This document shows positions 18,457 to 27,060 of a stretch of 64,000 nt of DNA, piece after piece (the first letter of the stretch is position 1; each line of letters opens with the position of its first letter). The stretch is from Pseudomonadota bacterium (GTDB lineage Bacteria; Pseudomonadota; Gammaproteobacteria; Thiotrichales; Thiotrichaceae). The DNA lies in the NCBI GenBank assembly GCA_002747455.1, contig PDPG01000042.1, forward strand, positions 53,336 to 117,335. Reading direction: 5' to 3'. The translations under genes were made by a program, and so were the position numbers. The notes under the pieces are model-generated. The model worked only from the letters and a program-made list of their open reading frames with translations. It was not told where the DNA came from and made no database searches.

Positions 18457-18954
18457 TTACTTAACTTTTACTCGGTAGCTATAAAGCTGGCGGCCCAATG
18501 CAGCAATAGGCTGCTTCACTTTCCAACGAAGATTTGTGTACTTCTCAGGTGGAATAATGACTGTTTTAAGCTGACCATTTGCCATTTTTTGCTGACGACG
18601 CACTGGCTCACGCTCAAAAGTTGCGCCACCATCAATACTCACCAATAACTCAGACGCCACACCTGTCTTGGCACTATCAGGAACATAGCGAGTATTCGCA
18701 GGAATCGGTCCACTCACCACCAAACCACTCAGTGTCTTTTTAGTCTGGTTGGAATAAGTCAAGTTATACTCAATGACCTGACCTGGCTCAGTCAACTTAG
18801 CAGGCTGACGATACTCTTTACCCTGAGCATTCACCTTTACAACATAAGCCTGCATACTGCTAACCAGTGATGGCTTACTTTTCGCTGTAGCGTTAAACAT
18901 CACGCCTGCTGACACAGCAATAACACAAAGCCCTAGTGCAATTTTTTTCAACAT
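18457..18954 (-). CDS. Small secreted DUF11-like protein (165 aa)
   Basis: The start chosen is the ATG at 18954, because AAGGGG lies 8 bases upstream and a classical signal peptide follows (MLKKIALGLCVIAVSAGV, cleavage near ATA-KSK). The frame also reads from an upstream TTG. The mature part is a single DUF11-like beta-sandwich: LTEPGQVIEYNLTYSNQTKKTLSGLVVSGPIPANTRYV. It is basic, unlike the acidic large proteins downstream. As the first gene of the cluster it may be the most strongly expressed, and its single domain could be a building block, adaptor or chaperone for the others. No specific function can be assigned. Confidence 0.72.
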   Translation of the reverse strand: MLKKIALGLCVIAVSAGVMFNATAKSKPSLVSSMQAYVVKVNAQGKEYRQPAKLTEPGQVIEYNLTYSNQTKKTLSGLVVSGPIPANTRYVPDSAKTGVASELLVSIDGGATFEREPVRRQQKMANGQLKTVIIPPEKYTNLRWKVKQPIAALGRQLYSYRVKVK

Positions 18955-19262
18955 CTCAAAAACCCCTTTTATTTTTATCAATTATCTTGTAGCCCCAAAA
19001 TTTCAGGACAACTATCGTACTAACAACAATCCCCCCGCCACTCACACGCTAACTCATTAAAATAACCAAACTGAGCATGGCAGGACCCTCACAAGAATAG
19101 AGCCATAGGACTTAACGTGTGATTAACCTTGATACACTGCAAACGAAACCAACCGGACTTATTCGGTGCAGATAAGCGATTCGGGAGTATTTTATGTCAG
19201 GTAACATGTATCATTGCTTCTTTCTGTTGGCATCTAGCCAATATCATTGAGTTGAGTTCATT
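18955..19262. other. Divergent intergenic region upstream of the DUF11 cluster
   Basis: This 308-base gap separates the minus-strand DUF11 cluster from the plus-strand DUF3301 gene and must hold promoters for both. I see no convincing -35/-10 pair, no sigma-54 site and no recognisable riboswitch. It is A/T-rich close to the DUF11-like start. Confidence 0.4.
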
Positions 19263-19580
19263 ATGAGTGGTTTATTGTTCATATTATCGCTGGCATGTCT
19301 GGCGTGGTTTTGGTTTGACTCGATACGTGCCAAGGAAACCGCAGCCCAAGCCGCCTCCAGCGCTTGCCAAAGCATTGGTGCCCAACTATTGGATCAAACA
19401 GTTGCCTTGAAAAGTATCCGCCCCATCAGAAACAGGCAGGGTAGGCTTCAGTTAGAGCGGCGGTTTAACTTTGAGTTTAGTCTTGATCGCCAGGAACGCT
19501 CATCAGGCCGGATCATCCTGCAAGCCCAACGTGTCACTGGGATACAATTAGACAGTCCTGACGGCACCACCATCTTATAG
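19263..19580 (+). CDS. DUF3301 single-pass membrane protein
   Basis: A 105-aa protein with an N-terminal hydrophobic segment (LLFILSLACLAWFWFD) followed by a conserved soluble part. DUF3301 hallmarks include AWFWFDSIRAKE, the AC(Q)SIGAQLLDQTVAL stretch and the ELQRRFNFEFS-like segment (LQLERRFNFEFSLD). The family is widespread in gammaproteobacteria and has no established function; it is probably anchored in the inner membrane with its C-terminal part in the cytoplasm. It stands 101 bases upstream of the dodecin gene. Confidence 0.82.
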   Translation: MSGLLFILSLACLAWFWFDSIRAKETAAQAASSACQSIGAQLLDQTVALKSIRPIRNRQGRLQLERRFNFEFSLDRQERSSGRIILQAQRVTGIQLDSPDGTTIL

Positions 19581-19681
19581 CGTGCAAAAAAACGACCAAT
19601 AACAGAATCGACCATCGCACCGTCCTTATTTAACTGCTATGATTTACCCTCCTGATAATTAATATAAATTGGAGTTAGATA

Positions 19682-19885
19682 ATGTCTATCGCTAAAGTGA
19701 CGGAAATCACGTCTACATCTACTAAAAGTTTTGATGATGCAGTTAAAAAAGGCGTTAAGCGCGCGAACAAATCCCTGAAAAATGTTACGGGTGCATGGAT
19801 TGCCGATCAGGAGGTTCGTGTAGAAGAGGGTAAAATCGTGTCCTACCAGGTTCGCATGAAAATCACATTCGTGCTCAAGGATTAA
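19682..19885 (+). CDS. Dodecin (flavin-binding dodecamer)
   Basis: A 67-aa protein with the full dodecin pattern: MSIAKVTEITSTSTKSFDDAV, then KGVKRANKSLKNVTGAWIADQEV and the closing strand VRMKITFVLKD. Dodecins form hollow 12-subunit spheres that store riboflavin, FMN or other flavins between stacked Trp residues; the Trp in GAWI is the expected stacking residue. A GGAG lies a short distance upstream of the ATG. A 9-bp stem-loop follows the stop. Confidence 0.92.
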   Translation: MSIAKVTEITSTSTKSFDDAVKKGVKRANKSLKNVTGAWIADQEVRVEEGKIVSYQVRMKITFVLKD

Positions 19886-19894
19886 AGAAATAGT

Positions 19895-19922
19895 GGTGCT
19901 GCCCCGTTGTACTGGCAGCGCC
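19895..19922 (+). terminator. Stem-loop after dodecin
   Basis: GGTGCTGCC pairs with GGCAGCGCC over 9 bp (one G-T wobble) around a 10-base loop, 10 bases after the dodecin stop. The T-run is absent, so termination efficiency is uncertain. Confidence 0.45.
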
Positions 19923-19995
19923 CACCCTTCGCTCATATTGTAATACCCTACCCCAAGCCTTATCATTGCTCCATTCATTCAACAGAGGAATAGTG

Positions 19996-20793
19996 ATGGG
20001 ATTTTTAGCGGGTAGACGCGCCCTGATAACAGGGATCGCCAGCAATCGTTCGATTGCATACGGAATCGCAAAAGCCATGCACCGCGAAGGTGCTGAGTTG
20101 GCTTTCACATATCAAAATGAAAAACTCAAGCCGCGTGTTGAGAAGTTTGCCGCTGAATTCGGTTCCGATATCGTTATCCCTTGTGATGTGTCCACGGACG
20201 AAGCCATTGCATCCACCTTTACATCGCTACAGCAACACTGGGACTCGCTCGACGTACTGGTTCACGCCATCGCCTTTGCCCCTAAAGAACAGCTGGTGGG
20301 TAGCATCGTTGACAACACTACACGCGAAGGCTCCACCATGGCCCATGATGTTAGTGCTTACAGCTTGTTGGCTATGGCGAAGTATGCCAAGCCTATGATG
20401 ATCAATCGTGATGATGCCGCCATCCTATCGTTGAGCTACTTAGGTGCTGTCTCCAGCATCCCAAATTACAATGTGATGGGCATGGCAAAGGCCAGTTTGG
20501 AAGCAGCGATTCGTTATATGGCTTTTGATCTGGGCAAGGACAATATCCGTGTCAACGGTATTTCAGCAGGGCCAATCCGTACCCTGGCGGCAGCCGGCAT
20601 CGGGGATTTCCGCAAAATGCTGGATCACGTTGCAGAAAACGCACCGCTACGCCGCAATGTCACCATTGATGAGGTGGGCAATGCAGCCGCGTTCCTGTGC
20701 TCCAGTTTAGCCTCCGGGATTACTGCTGAGATCACTTATGTCGATAGCGGCTATAACACCGTCGGCATGACCGGCTACGCAACAGAGAAATAA
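19996..20793 (+). CDS. fabI: Enoyl-ACP reductase (NADH)
   Basis: A 265-aa short-chain dehydrogenase of the FabI type, which reduces trans-2-enoyl-ACP in fatty-acid elongation and is the triclosan/isoniazid-class target. The start at [13 protein letters not shown] is set by AGAGGA six bases before the ATG; an in-frame ATG 30 bases earlier lacks support. Seen: the nucleotide loop [13 protein letters not shown], the LVHAIAFAP segment, catalytic Tyr158 and Lys165 in YNVMGMAK (Y-x6-K spacing, as in FabI, not the Y-x3-K of ordinary SDRs), and [11 protein letters not shown]. It is monocistronic in appearance, converging on mutT. Confidence 0.96.
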   Translation: MGFLAGRRALITGIASNRSIAYGIAKAMHREGAELAFTYQNEKLKPRVEKFAAEFGSDIVIPCDVSTDEAIASTFTSLQQHWDSLDVLVHAIAFAPKEQLVGSIVDNTTREGSTMAHDVSAYSLLAMAKYAKPMMINRDDAAILSLSYLGAVSSIPNYNVMGMAKASLEAAIRYMAFDLGKDNIRVNGISAGPIRTLAAAGIGDFRKMLDHVAENAPLRRNVTIDEVGNAAAFLCSSLASGITAEITYVDSGYNTVGMTGYATEK

Positions 20794-20811
20794 CGCACTA
20801 CATACACCTTG

Positions 20812-20843
20812 CAAGAGCCTGTTACAATTACATCAGGCTCTTG
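20812..20843. terminator. Convergent terminator between fabI and mutT
   Basis: A perfect 10-bp inverted repeat (CAAGAGCCTG / CAGGCTCTTG, 12-base loop) sits between the stops of two convergent genes. It lacks a strong T-run on either side but is well placed as a bidirectional terminator. Confidence 0.6.
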
Positions 20844-20853
20844 TCGACCACCA

Positions 20854-21786
20854 CTAAATGATAATGCTGGTAACGACCCCTTGCGCTCCGTATTCACGGG
20901 CGCGCTCAAGGCTTTTATCATTTAAACCACCCATTGCATAAACCGGCATATTCACCCGACCCACCAAGCTCTGAAATGCTGGCCAACCCAATGCACCGTG
21001 ATCACCACCTGCCGAACTCACTATAACCGGCCCAACAAATACAAAGTCTAAACCAAGGCGCTGAGCTTTAAATAATTCTTCAGGTGTACTGCACGTCGCC
21101 GAGACCCGTTTTGCCCCGGGCTTGACGTTGGCCTTCAGCAACTCATTAGCGCTCAGGTGCAGATTGTAATCGCCACGAATTAACGGTGGTGGAGACTGAA
21201 TAATCACTTCCGTCTGATGTGCCGCAGCAGTGTCCAACAGCCAGTTTAACTGCTCGTGTGTTAATTCTGCTTCCAGAAAATCATAATAGAGATAAGGCAA
21301 CGGATCGAATTGAAGTGAAGCTAACACCTGCTTTTTAAATGACTCAGCACTTGTAACGGGGCTAATAATCTTAATGAATTTGGGCAAAATTACCGAATCA
21401 ATAATCGGAGCATTGGCCTCTGGGAACTCAAAATCACTTAACGCATCTGGTTGAACCCACTGTATGGGCTGCCCCTCATTGCCGCAAGGCGTACCACGCC
21501 AGAGAACCACCTCATACACATCAAGATAGACTGCTTTATCTTCATACTCATGATAAACACTGATTAAACGGGCGCTTTGAGTAACTTCAATCCCAAGCTC
21601 CTCATGGAGCTCACGCGCCAAGGCTGAACGTCTCGATTCGCCTGCTTCAACCTTACCACCGGGAAACTCCCACTTCCCTCCCTGATGTTTATCCTGAGGA
21701 CGTTGGGCAATCAAAACACGTCCTTCGGCATCCCGAATAACGGCCGCAACGACCTCGACTGGCTTCCTGCCAAGTATTTCTTCCAC
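20854..21786 (-). CDS. mutT: 8-oxo-dGTP diphosphatase fused to a ThiE-like domain
   Basis: A 310-aa protein. The N-terminal Nudix domain (to about residue 135) carries the full Nudix box: GGKVEAGESRRSALARELHEELGI. It should hydrolyse oxidised GTP/dGTP to avoid A:T to C:G mutations. The C-terminal half resembles thiamine-phosphate synthase (ThiE/TenI fold): LDFVFVGPVIVSSAGG, and MPVYAMGGLN at the phosphate-binding end. This MutT-ThiE arrangement is common in gammaproteobacteria; the second domain's activity is unproven. The ATG is immediately after the deacetylase stop, so both belong to the secA-argJ transcription unit or its continuation. Confidence 0.9.
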   Translation of the reverse strand: MEEILGRKPVEVVAAVIRDAEGRVLIAQRPQDKHQGGKWEFPGGKVEAGESRRSALARELHEELGIEVTQSARLISVYHEYEDKAVYLDVYEVVLWRGTPCGNEGQPIQWVQPDALSDFEFPEANAPIIDSVILPKFIKIISPVTSAESFKKQVLASLQFDPLPYLYYDFLEAELTHEQLNWLLDTAAAHQTEVIIQSPPPLIRGDYNLHLSANELLKANVKPGAKRVSATCSTPEELFKAQRLGLDFVFVGPVIVSSAGGDHGALGWPAFQSLVGRVNMPVYAMGGLNDKSLERAREYGAQGVVTSIII

Positions 21787-22617
21787 TTATTTTACTCGTA
21801 TTTTTTTCTTGAAATAGCTTAAAGGAACAAAATCTGCAGCGCAACGCATAGTCGGAATCCATCGCGCCAAGTTGTTTGCCGTGAATGTGCGCCCGATATG
21901 CTCATTCTCAAACACACCATCGTGAAACAACACCACACCAACACGCCCTCGTCCTGAACACATTTGAGTCATGACATTCTTGAGAATCCTATCACCCTTC
22001 TGATAGTCAGGATTCCAATCATAAGCCGTCATTTCCCATCCCACATGCTCAAAACCATTCCGCTTTAGAAAGTTCATCACCTGTGGCTTGGCTTTTTGAT
22101 TAAACCAACCATCGCCATAAGGAAGGCGAAATAACGCCGGCTCAGTTGTCAGAAAGGGAGCCAGAACCTGGCGGGATTTGATGATATTTTGTTTGGCTTT
22201 AGCAAAAGGAATGTCAGTATGACGAACATGCTCATAGCCATGCGAACCAATCATGTGACCTTCACGCTTAATACGCGCCAATGTCTGACGACGCTGCTGA
22301 CATAACCGAAATGACCGACATTGCTGACTTTGAGGATTTACCTGGCAGTCATTCCGATACAAACGACAATCAACCTTATTCCCTAAGATGAAAAATGTTC
22401 CCTGAATTTTCTCACGCTTCAGAATATCCAGAACTTTAGGCGTCACATCCGCCACGCCATCATCAAAGCTCAGCGTAATTTTTTTCTTTTCAACAGGACA
22501 ATGGTAAGTCGCCCTCACCTGCGCACAACCAGGCTGCGCTGCCCAGGTCACACCAGACCAAACCATCGCCCACAGTGACAATAATAAGCCACTCAGAACT
22601 ACTTTCCTTGTACCCAC
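21787..22617 (-). CDS. Exported polysaccharide deacetylase (NodB fold)
   Basis: A 276-aa protein with a signal peptide (cleavage near TWA-AQP). The NodB motifs are complete: metal-binding TLSFDDGVAD, the HMIGSHGYEH pair of histidines, RLPYGDGWF, and LFHDGVF near the C-terminus. It should remove N-acetyl groups from a cell-envelope or capsular polysaccharide, in the periplasm or outside. A cysteine-rich insert (residues about 60-90, VDCRLYRNDC...QCRSFRLCQQ) between motifs may form disulfides. The start is a GTG that overlaps the argJ stop by one base (TAGTG), which suggests translational coupling. Its substrate is unknown. Confidence 0.86.
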   Translation of the reverse strand: MGTRKVVLSGLLLSLWAMVWSGVTWAAQPGCAQVRATYHCPVEKKKITLSFDDGVADVTPKVLDILKREKIQGTFFILGNKVDCRLYRNDCQVNPQSQQCRSFRLCQQRRQTLARIKREGHMIGSHGYEHVRHTDIPFAKAKQNIIKSRQVLAPFLTTEPALFRLPYGDGWFNQKAKPQVMNFLKRNGFEHVGWEMTAYDWNPDYQKGDRILKNVMTQMCSGRGRVGVVLFHDGVFENEHIGRTFTANNLARWIPTMRCAADFVPLSYFKKKIRVK

Positions 22618-23825
22618 TAACTCCGATACTCCGCATTAATCGTTACATAGTCATGCGATAAATCAGAAGTCCAAACCGTCGTTGAGGCACTGCCGTCACT
22701 CAGGTTAATCCGAATGGTAATTTCTTCTTTATCCATTTCCTGTTGACCTTGTGCCTCCGTATAAGTTTCGACGGGTTCCCCTCCCTGGATCAGGGACGTA
22801 TCACCCAAACTCAACGATAGTTTTGAGATATCCAAAGCCTTAACCGGGCTACGCCCAATTGCAGCCAATAGGCGCCCCCAGTTCGGATCGCTAGCGAATA
22901 GAGCAGTCTTAACCAGTGGTGACCTGGCAACCGTAAAGGCAATCGCCCGCGCAGTCTGCAAATCAGGCGCACTTTCAACAACTAGAGTGACAAACTTTGT
23001 TGCTCCCTCTGCATCACGGATAACCGCTTGGGCAAGGTAACGGCACACCTCGTTGAGTGCCTCCTTAAACGACTCAAGGTTAGACCCATCAATGACCGCA
23101 CCCGATTTTCCGGTGGCAATCAGCGCAAGTGCATCATTGGTTGAAGTATCACCATCCACAGTGATTGAGTTGAACGATAAGTCCGCCACTTCCTTCAACA
23201 CGGATTGCAACAACGCTGACTCCACTTCGGCATCGGTTGCAACATAAGCCAGCATCGTCGCCATATTTGGCTCAATCATACCTGCGCCTTTGGCAATACC
23301 TGTGATCGTGACAGTCTTGCCAGCGATCTTCAGTTGTTTGCTATATGCCTTCGGTAAAGTATCCGTGGTCATAATGGCAGCAGCAGCCTGTGACCAGCCG
23401 TTCGCATCCAGACCTTCCAGCATTTTTGGAAAAACCTTCACGAATGGCTCAACAAGCAATTGTTCACCAATCACCCCTGTCGAGAAAGGCAGAACTTGTT
23501 CAGGAGAAACGCTGGTCAGTGCTGCCAGATTTTCACAAACCTGGCGCGCCCGATCCATCCCTTGCTGTCCGGTTCCTGCATTCGCATTGCCCGAATTAAC
23601 GACCAGATAGCGAGGCGTCGCTGTCGCCAAAAACTCACGACAAAGCAATACCGGGGCAGCACAAAAGCGGTTCTGTGTGAACACACCAGCCACCGTACTC
23701 CCCTCAGCAATTTCCAGCACTAGCAGGTCGTCCCGATTCTGATAGCGAATCCCCGCAGCAGCCGTTGATAGACGAATACCGTCAATGGGCAATATATTAC
23801 TTGCTGGTGTGTAATTGACTGGCAT
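22617..23825 (-). CDS. argJ: Bifunctional ornithine acetyltransferase / N-acetylglutamate synthase
   Basis: A 402-aa ArgJ. The precursor self-cleaves before the Thr in the sequence NMATMLAYVATDA; here this is Thr190, which becomes the N-terminal nucleophile of the beta chain. Other family segments seen: VNSGNANAGTG, FSTGVIGE, GIAKGAGMIEPN and NSITVDGDTSTND. It recycles the acetyl group in arginine biosynthesis. The order secA-argJ is common in gammaproteobacteria. It ends overlapping the deacetylase start by one base. Confidence 0.96.
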   Translation of the reverse strand: MPVNYTPASNILPIDGIRLSTAAAGIRYQNRDDLLVLEIAEGSTVAGVFTQNRFCAAPVLLCREFLATATPRYLVVNSGNANAGTGQQGMDRARQVCENLAALTSVSPEQVLPFSTGVIGEQLLVEPFVKVFPKMLEGLDANGWSQAAAAIMTTDTLPKAYSKQLKIAGKTVTITGIAKGAGMIEPNMATMLAYVATDAEVESALLQSVLKEVADLSFNSITVDGDTSTNDALALIATGKSGAVIDGSNLESFKEALNEVCRYLAQAVIRDAEGATKFVTLVVESAPDLQTARAIAFTVARSPLVKTALFASDPNWGRLLAAIGRSPVKALDISKLSLSLGDTSLIQGGEPVETYTEAQGQQEMDKEEITIRINLSDGSASTTVWTSDLSHDYVTINAEYRS

Positions 23826-23846
23826 TTCAACCTCCCTGTTCGATAC

Positions 23847-26555
23847 TTAGTTCAGTTTTCCGTGGCATTGCTTAAATTTCTTACCAGAGCCACAAGGGCA
23901 CGGATCGTTACGGCCCACTTTTTCACCAATCCGCTGATAGGTACGAGTGACTTCACCACCCTGTGAACCCGCCATCGCCTCCTCACCAAAGGCACTGGAG
24001 GCTTCGGCGTGTGAATATTCCATTGGCGTCGCTTCAGGCTCAGGCGGTACCAGGTCTTCTGGATTATCCTGCGTAATCTGGATTTTCATCATAAAGCCAA
24101 TGACGCGAAGTTTGATACGATCCAACAAATCTTCAAACATCTCAAACGCTTCGCGCTTGTACTCCTGCTTTGGATTCTTTTGAGCATAGCCACGCAAACC
24201 AACACTTTGGCGCAGATAATCCATTGATGCCAAATGCTCTTTCCATTCTTCATCCAATACATGCAGCATCACATCACGCTCCAGCTTACGCATGTTCTCG
24301 CTACCAATCAGGTTTTCTTTATCCTTCAGCTTCTTCTCAACCGCTTCCTGAATACGGGCATGCAACGACTCCTCGTGTAACGAGTCATCCTTATCCAGCC
24401 AATTCTGTATCTCCAGTTCAATATCAAACTCATCTTTAAGATAAGCTGTCAGACCTTTGATATCCCACTGCTCATCCAGGCTGGCAGGCGGAATAAAACG
24501 AGCGATTGAGCTTTCAATAACATCATAGCGAATGGAATCAATAGCTTCCCGTACATCCTCACCTTCCAGCAATTCAGTACGTTGCTGGTAAATCACCTTA
24601 CGCTGATCATTTGCAACATCATCGTATTCAAGCAGGTTCTTACGGATATCAAAGTTATGACCTTCCACCTTACGCTGCGCATTCTCAATAGACTTAGAAA
24701 CGATCTTGGCCTCTATGGCCTGCCCCTTTTCCATGCCCAATTTCTGCATAATGCCTTTCACACGCTCAGAGGCAAAAATACGCATCAAATTGTCTTCCAG
24801 AGACAGGAAGAAACGTGATGATCCCGGATCACCCTGACGACCCGCACGACCACGCAACTGATTGTCAACGCGGCGGGATTCATGGCGCTCAGTACCGATA
24901 ATATGCAAACCACCGGCTTCCACAACCGCATCATGACGCTTTTGCCAAGCTTCTTTTGCCAAAGCGATAGCCGCTTCATCATCGCCCAATTTTTTTAGCT
25001 CAGCGTCTAAAGAGCCACCCAGAACAATATCAGTACCACGACCAGCCATATTGGTAGCGATAGTGACCGCCCCCGGCCGTCCCGCATTTTCGATGATATG
25101 TGCCTCACGCTCGTGTTGCTTTGCATTCAACACTTCATGGTTGATTTTTGCCTTGGTCAACAAACCAGACAATAATTCCGAGCTATCAATTGAGGCAGTA
25201 CCCACTAACACCGGCTGCTGACGTTCACGTGCCATGCGAATGTCATCCACAATGGCATTGTATTTTTCTTCATGCGACATGTAGACAAGGTCATTCTCAT
25301 CCCGACGTGCCATTGGCCTATTCGTCGGAATAACAATCACCTCAAGATTGTAGATAGACTGCAGCTCAAATGCTTCTGTATCCGCCGTCCCCGTCATACC
25401 GGACAGCTTCTCATATAAGCGGAAATAATTCTGGAAAGTGATTGATGCCATCGTCTGGTTTTCAGGCTTGATCTCAACACCTTCTTTCGCCTCAATCGCC
25501 TGATGTAAACCTTCAGACCAGCGACGACCCGGCATGGTACGGCCCGTGAACTCGTCCACAATGACAATCTCACCATTAGAAATGATGTAATCAACATTTA
25601 ACTGGAACAAAGTGTGTGCACGCAACGCTGCATTTAAATGATGGAGTACAGAGATACTGGCACTATCGAACAGCCCCTGGCCTTCCTCCAGAATACCCGC
25701 CTCACGCAGTAATTCTTCAGCACGCTCATTACCTGAGTCAGTAAGGAACACCTGCTTGGACTTTTCATCCACCGAAAAGTCACCCGGCCCTTCTTCATCA
25801 TCTTTCGCCTGAGGCACCAGACTCGGAACGATTTTATCAATCGTGCTGTATGGCGTTGCAGACTCGCTGGATGGGCCTGAGATAATCAGCGGGGTACGCG
25901 CCTCATCAATCAGGATTGAGTCCACTTCATCAATGACAGCATAACTAAGTTTACGTTGAACCTGCTCCTCTTTACTAAACGCCATATTATCGCGCAGGTA
26001 ATCAAAGCCGAACTCATTATTTGTTCCATAGGTAATGTCCGCAGCATAGGCCGCCTGACGCTCTGCCTGACCTAGGCCACTGACAATCACGCCGGTGGTT
26101 AAGCCCAAAAAACCATACAGCTTAGACATCCATTCCGCATCGCGGCTTGCCAGGTAGTCATTCACCGTAATGACGTGTACCCCCTTTCCCGGCAGCGCGT
26201 TAAGATATGCAGTCAATGTTGCGACCAGCGTTTTACCTTCACCGGTACGCATCTCAGCAATCCGTCCGTCATTCAGTACCATACCACCAATCAACTGAAC
26301 GTCGTAATGACGCATCCCCATGACGCGCTTACCCGCTTCACGAACTGTTGCAAAGGCTTCAGGAATCAACGCATCCAGCTTTTCCCCCTGCTCCAGGCGC
26401 TGCCGAAATTCGGCTGTTTTTGCCTGCAAAGCCTCATCACTGAGCTGGCTGTACTGATCCTCTAGCGCATTTACTTTCTGAACTACTTTGGAATAACCTT
26501 TTATAACTCGGTCATTGCGACTACCGAAGAGCTTTCTGGCTACTGATCCAATCAT
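23847..26555 (-). CDS. secA: Preprotein translocase ATPase
   Basis: A 902-aa SecA with all hallmarks: Walker A MRTGEGKT near residue 105, [19 protein letters not shown], the [12 protein letters not shown] segment, [24 protein letters not shown], and the C-terminal SecB/zinc-binding tail with [14 protein letters not shown]. It powers post-translational export through SecYEG and receives substrates from SecB, which is also encoded in this window. No secM-like gene of normal length is upstream, but see the candidate leader frame at 26607-26801. argJ follows after 21 bases. Confidence 0.98.
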   Translation of the reverse strand: MIGSVARKLFGSRNDRVIKGYSKVVQKVNALEDQYSQLSDEALQAKTAEFRQRLEQGEKLDALIPEAFATVREAGKRVMGMRHYDVQLIGGMVLNDGRIAEMRTGEGKTLVATLTAYLNALPGKGVHVITVNDYLASRDAEWMSKLYGFLGLTTGVIVSGLGQAERQAAYAADITYGTNNEFGFDYLRDNMAFSKEEQVQRKLSYAVIDEVDSILIDEARTPLIISGPSSESATPYSTIDKIVPSLVPQAKDDEEGPGDFSVDEKSKQVFLTDSGNERAEELLREAGILEEGQGLFDSASISVLHHLNAALRAHTLFQLNVDYIISNGEIVIVDEFTGRTMPGRRWSEGLHQAIEAKEGVEIKPENQTMASITFQNYFRLYEKLSGMTGTADTEAFELQSIYNLEVIVIPTNRPMARRDENDLVYMSHEEKYNAIVDDIRMARERQQPVLVGTASIDSSELLSGLLTKAKINHEVLNAKQHEREAHIIENAGRPGAVTIATNMAGRGTDIVLGGSLDAELKKLGDDEAAIALAKEAWQKRHDAVVEAGGLHIIGTERHESRRVDNQLRGRAGRQGDPGSSRFFLSLEDNLMRIFASERVKGIMQKLGMEKGQAIEAKIVSKSIENAQRKVEGHNFDIRKNLLEYDDVANDQRKVIYQQRTELLEGEDVREAIDSIRYDVIESSIARFIPPASLDEQWDIKGLTAYLKDEFDIELEIQNWLDKDDSLHEESLHARIQEAVEKKLKDKENLIGSENMRKLERDVMLHVLDEEWKEHLASMDYLRQSVGLRGYAQKNPKQEYKREAFEMFEDLLDRIKLRVIGFMMKIQITQDNPEDLVPPEPEATPMEYSHAEASSAFGEEAMAGSQGGEVTRTYQRIGEKVGRNDPCPCGSGKKFKQCHGKLN

Positions 26556-26606
26556 GATATTTATATTCTCCCCGGTCTTCCCCGGTATTATTTGTTCCCG
26601 TAATCG

Positions 26607-26801
26607 TCACGGATAAAAAGCACCCAGCACCCCTGCAATCAGCGCTTTTCGTGAATAAATCCATTTGGGAATATATTGTGCTTTCAGCCAAAGATTACAA
26701 GGCCACCACAGCAAATTTGACAAACTCGCTGCCTCAACCAGCACACGCACCCAACCCCGCCGATTATAGTATAATCTGGCCGATAAATTCACGCTTAACA
26801 C
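26607..26801 (-). CDS. Candidate leader peptide upstream of secA (speculative)
   Basis: A 64-codon frame begins with GTG and is preceded, 3 bases away, by a perfect AAGGAGG. It ends 51 bases before secA with GVLGAFYP and stop. It contains a hydrophobic Trp-rich middle (SNLLWWPCNLWL) and a terminal proline, features sometimes found in translation-arrest peptides. It does not match the SecM arrest motif. The short ribosome-site spacing, lack of ATG and the possible secA promoter lying inside the frame argue against it. Confidence 0.2.
   Translation of the reverse strand: MLSVNLSARLYYNRRGWVRVLVEAASLSNLLWWPCNLWLKAQYIPKWIYSRKALIAGVLGAFYP
26763..26775. promoter_or_regulatory. Palindromic bidirectional -10 element
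   Basis: ATTATAGTATAAT is a perfect 13-base palindrome giving a TATAAT hexamer on each strand. It lies between secA (minus) and a 31-aa ORF (plus) and could serve as a shared -10 for divergent transcription. No good -35 is visible on either strand at 16-18 bases, so this is tentative. Confidence 0.35.
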
Positions 26802-26894
26802 CAGCCTCCTTATGGAGATTGCCGATCATGTGCCCTTGAACTTAAAAGAACAATCTACTACCATCAAGCCGTTTACTGATAGGGAGAGATCCTC

Positions 26895-26990
26895 ATGTTT
26901 AGTTTTGATTTCGGCTTACCGATGTTTATCGTGGCTTTGCTGGTCGTCTTCGCGTGGTTGTGCTTTTTTTCCGTGGTGTTCTTCGGCTAA
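26895..26990 (+). CDS. 31-aa hydrophobic small membrane protein
   Basis: ATG is preceded by AGGGAGAG. The peptide starts MFSFDFGLPMFIVALLVVF and continues AWLCFFSVVFFG to a TAA: a single strongly hydrophobic helix with one early Asp. It is flanked upstream by a 339-base non-coding stretch and downstream by a clear stem-loop followed by T-rich sequence, which supports an independent transcription unit. I recognise no family. Bacterial small membrane proteins of this size often bind and modulate a larger membrane complex, but nothing here names the partner. Confidence 0.5.
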   Translation: MFSFDFGLPMFIVALLVVFAWLCFFSVVFFG

Positions 26991-27016
26991 ATAACCACTT
27001 GCAGCAGGAATACAAA

Positions 27017-27044
27017 AGGCCACAGCAAGTGTGGCCTCGTTTTG
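27017..27044. terminator. Bidirectional intrinsic terminator
   Basis: AGGCCACA pairs perfectly with TGTGGCCT around a 5-base loop. On the plus strand CGTTTTGTTG follows; on the minus strand TTTTGTATT follows, so it can terminate both the 31-aa ORF and rpoH. Confidence 0.8.
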
Positions 27045-27060
27045 TTGTGTCCCAAACGAT

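Noticed and set aside
18955..19262. Cyclic-di-GMP or other riboswitch before the DUF11 cluster
   Set aside because: Purine-rich bits looked suggestive, but the conserved core and tetraloop/receptor of GEMM classes could not be laid out on either strand.
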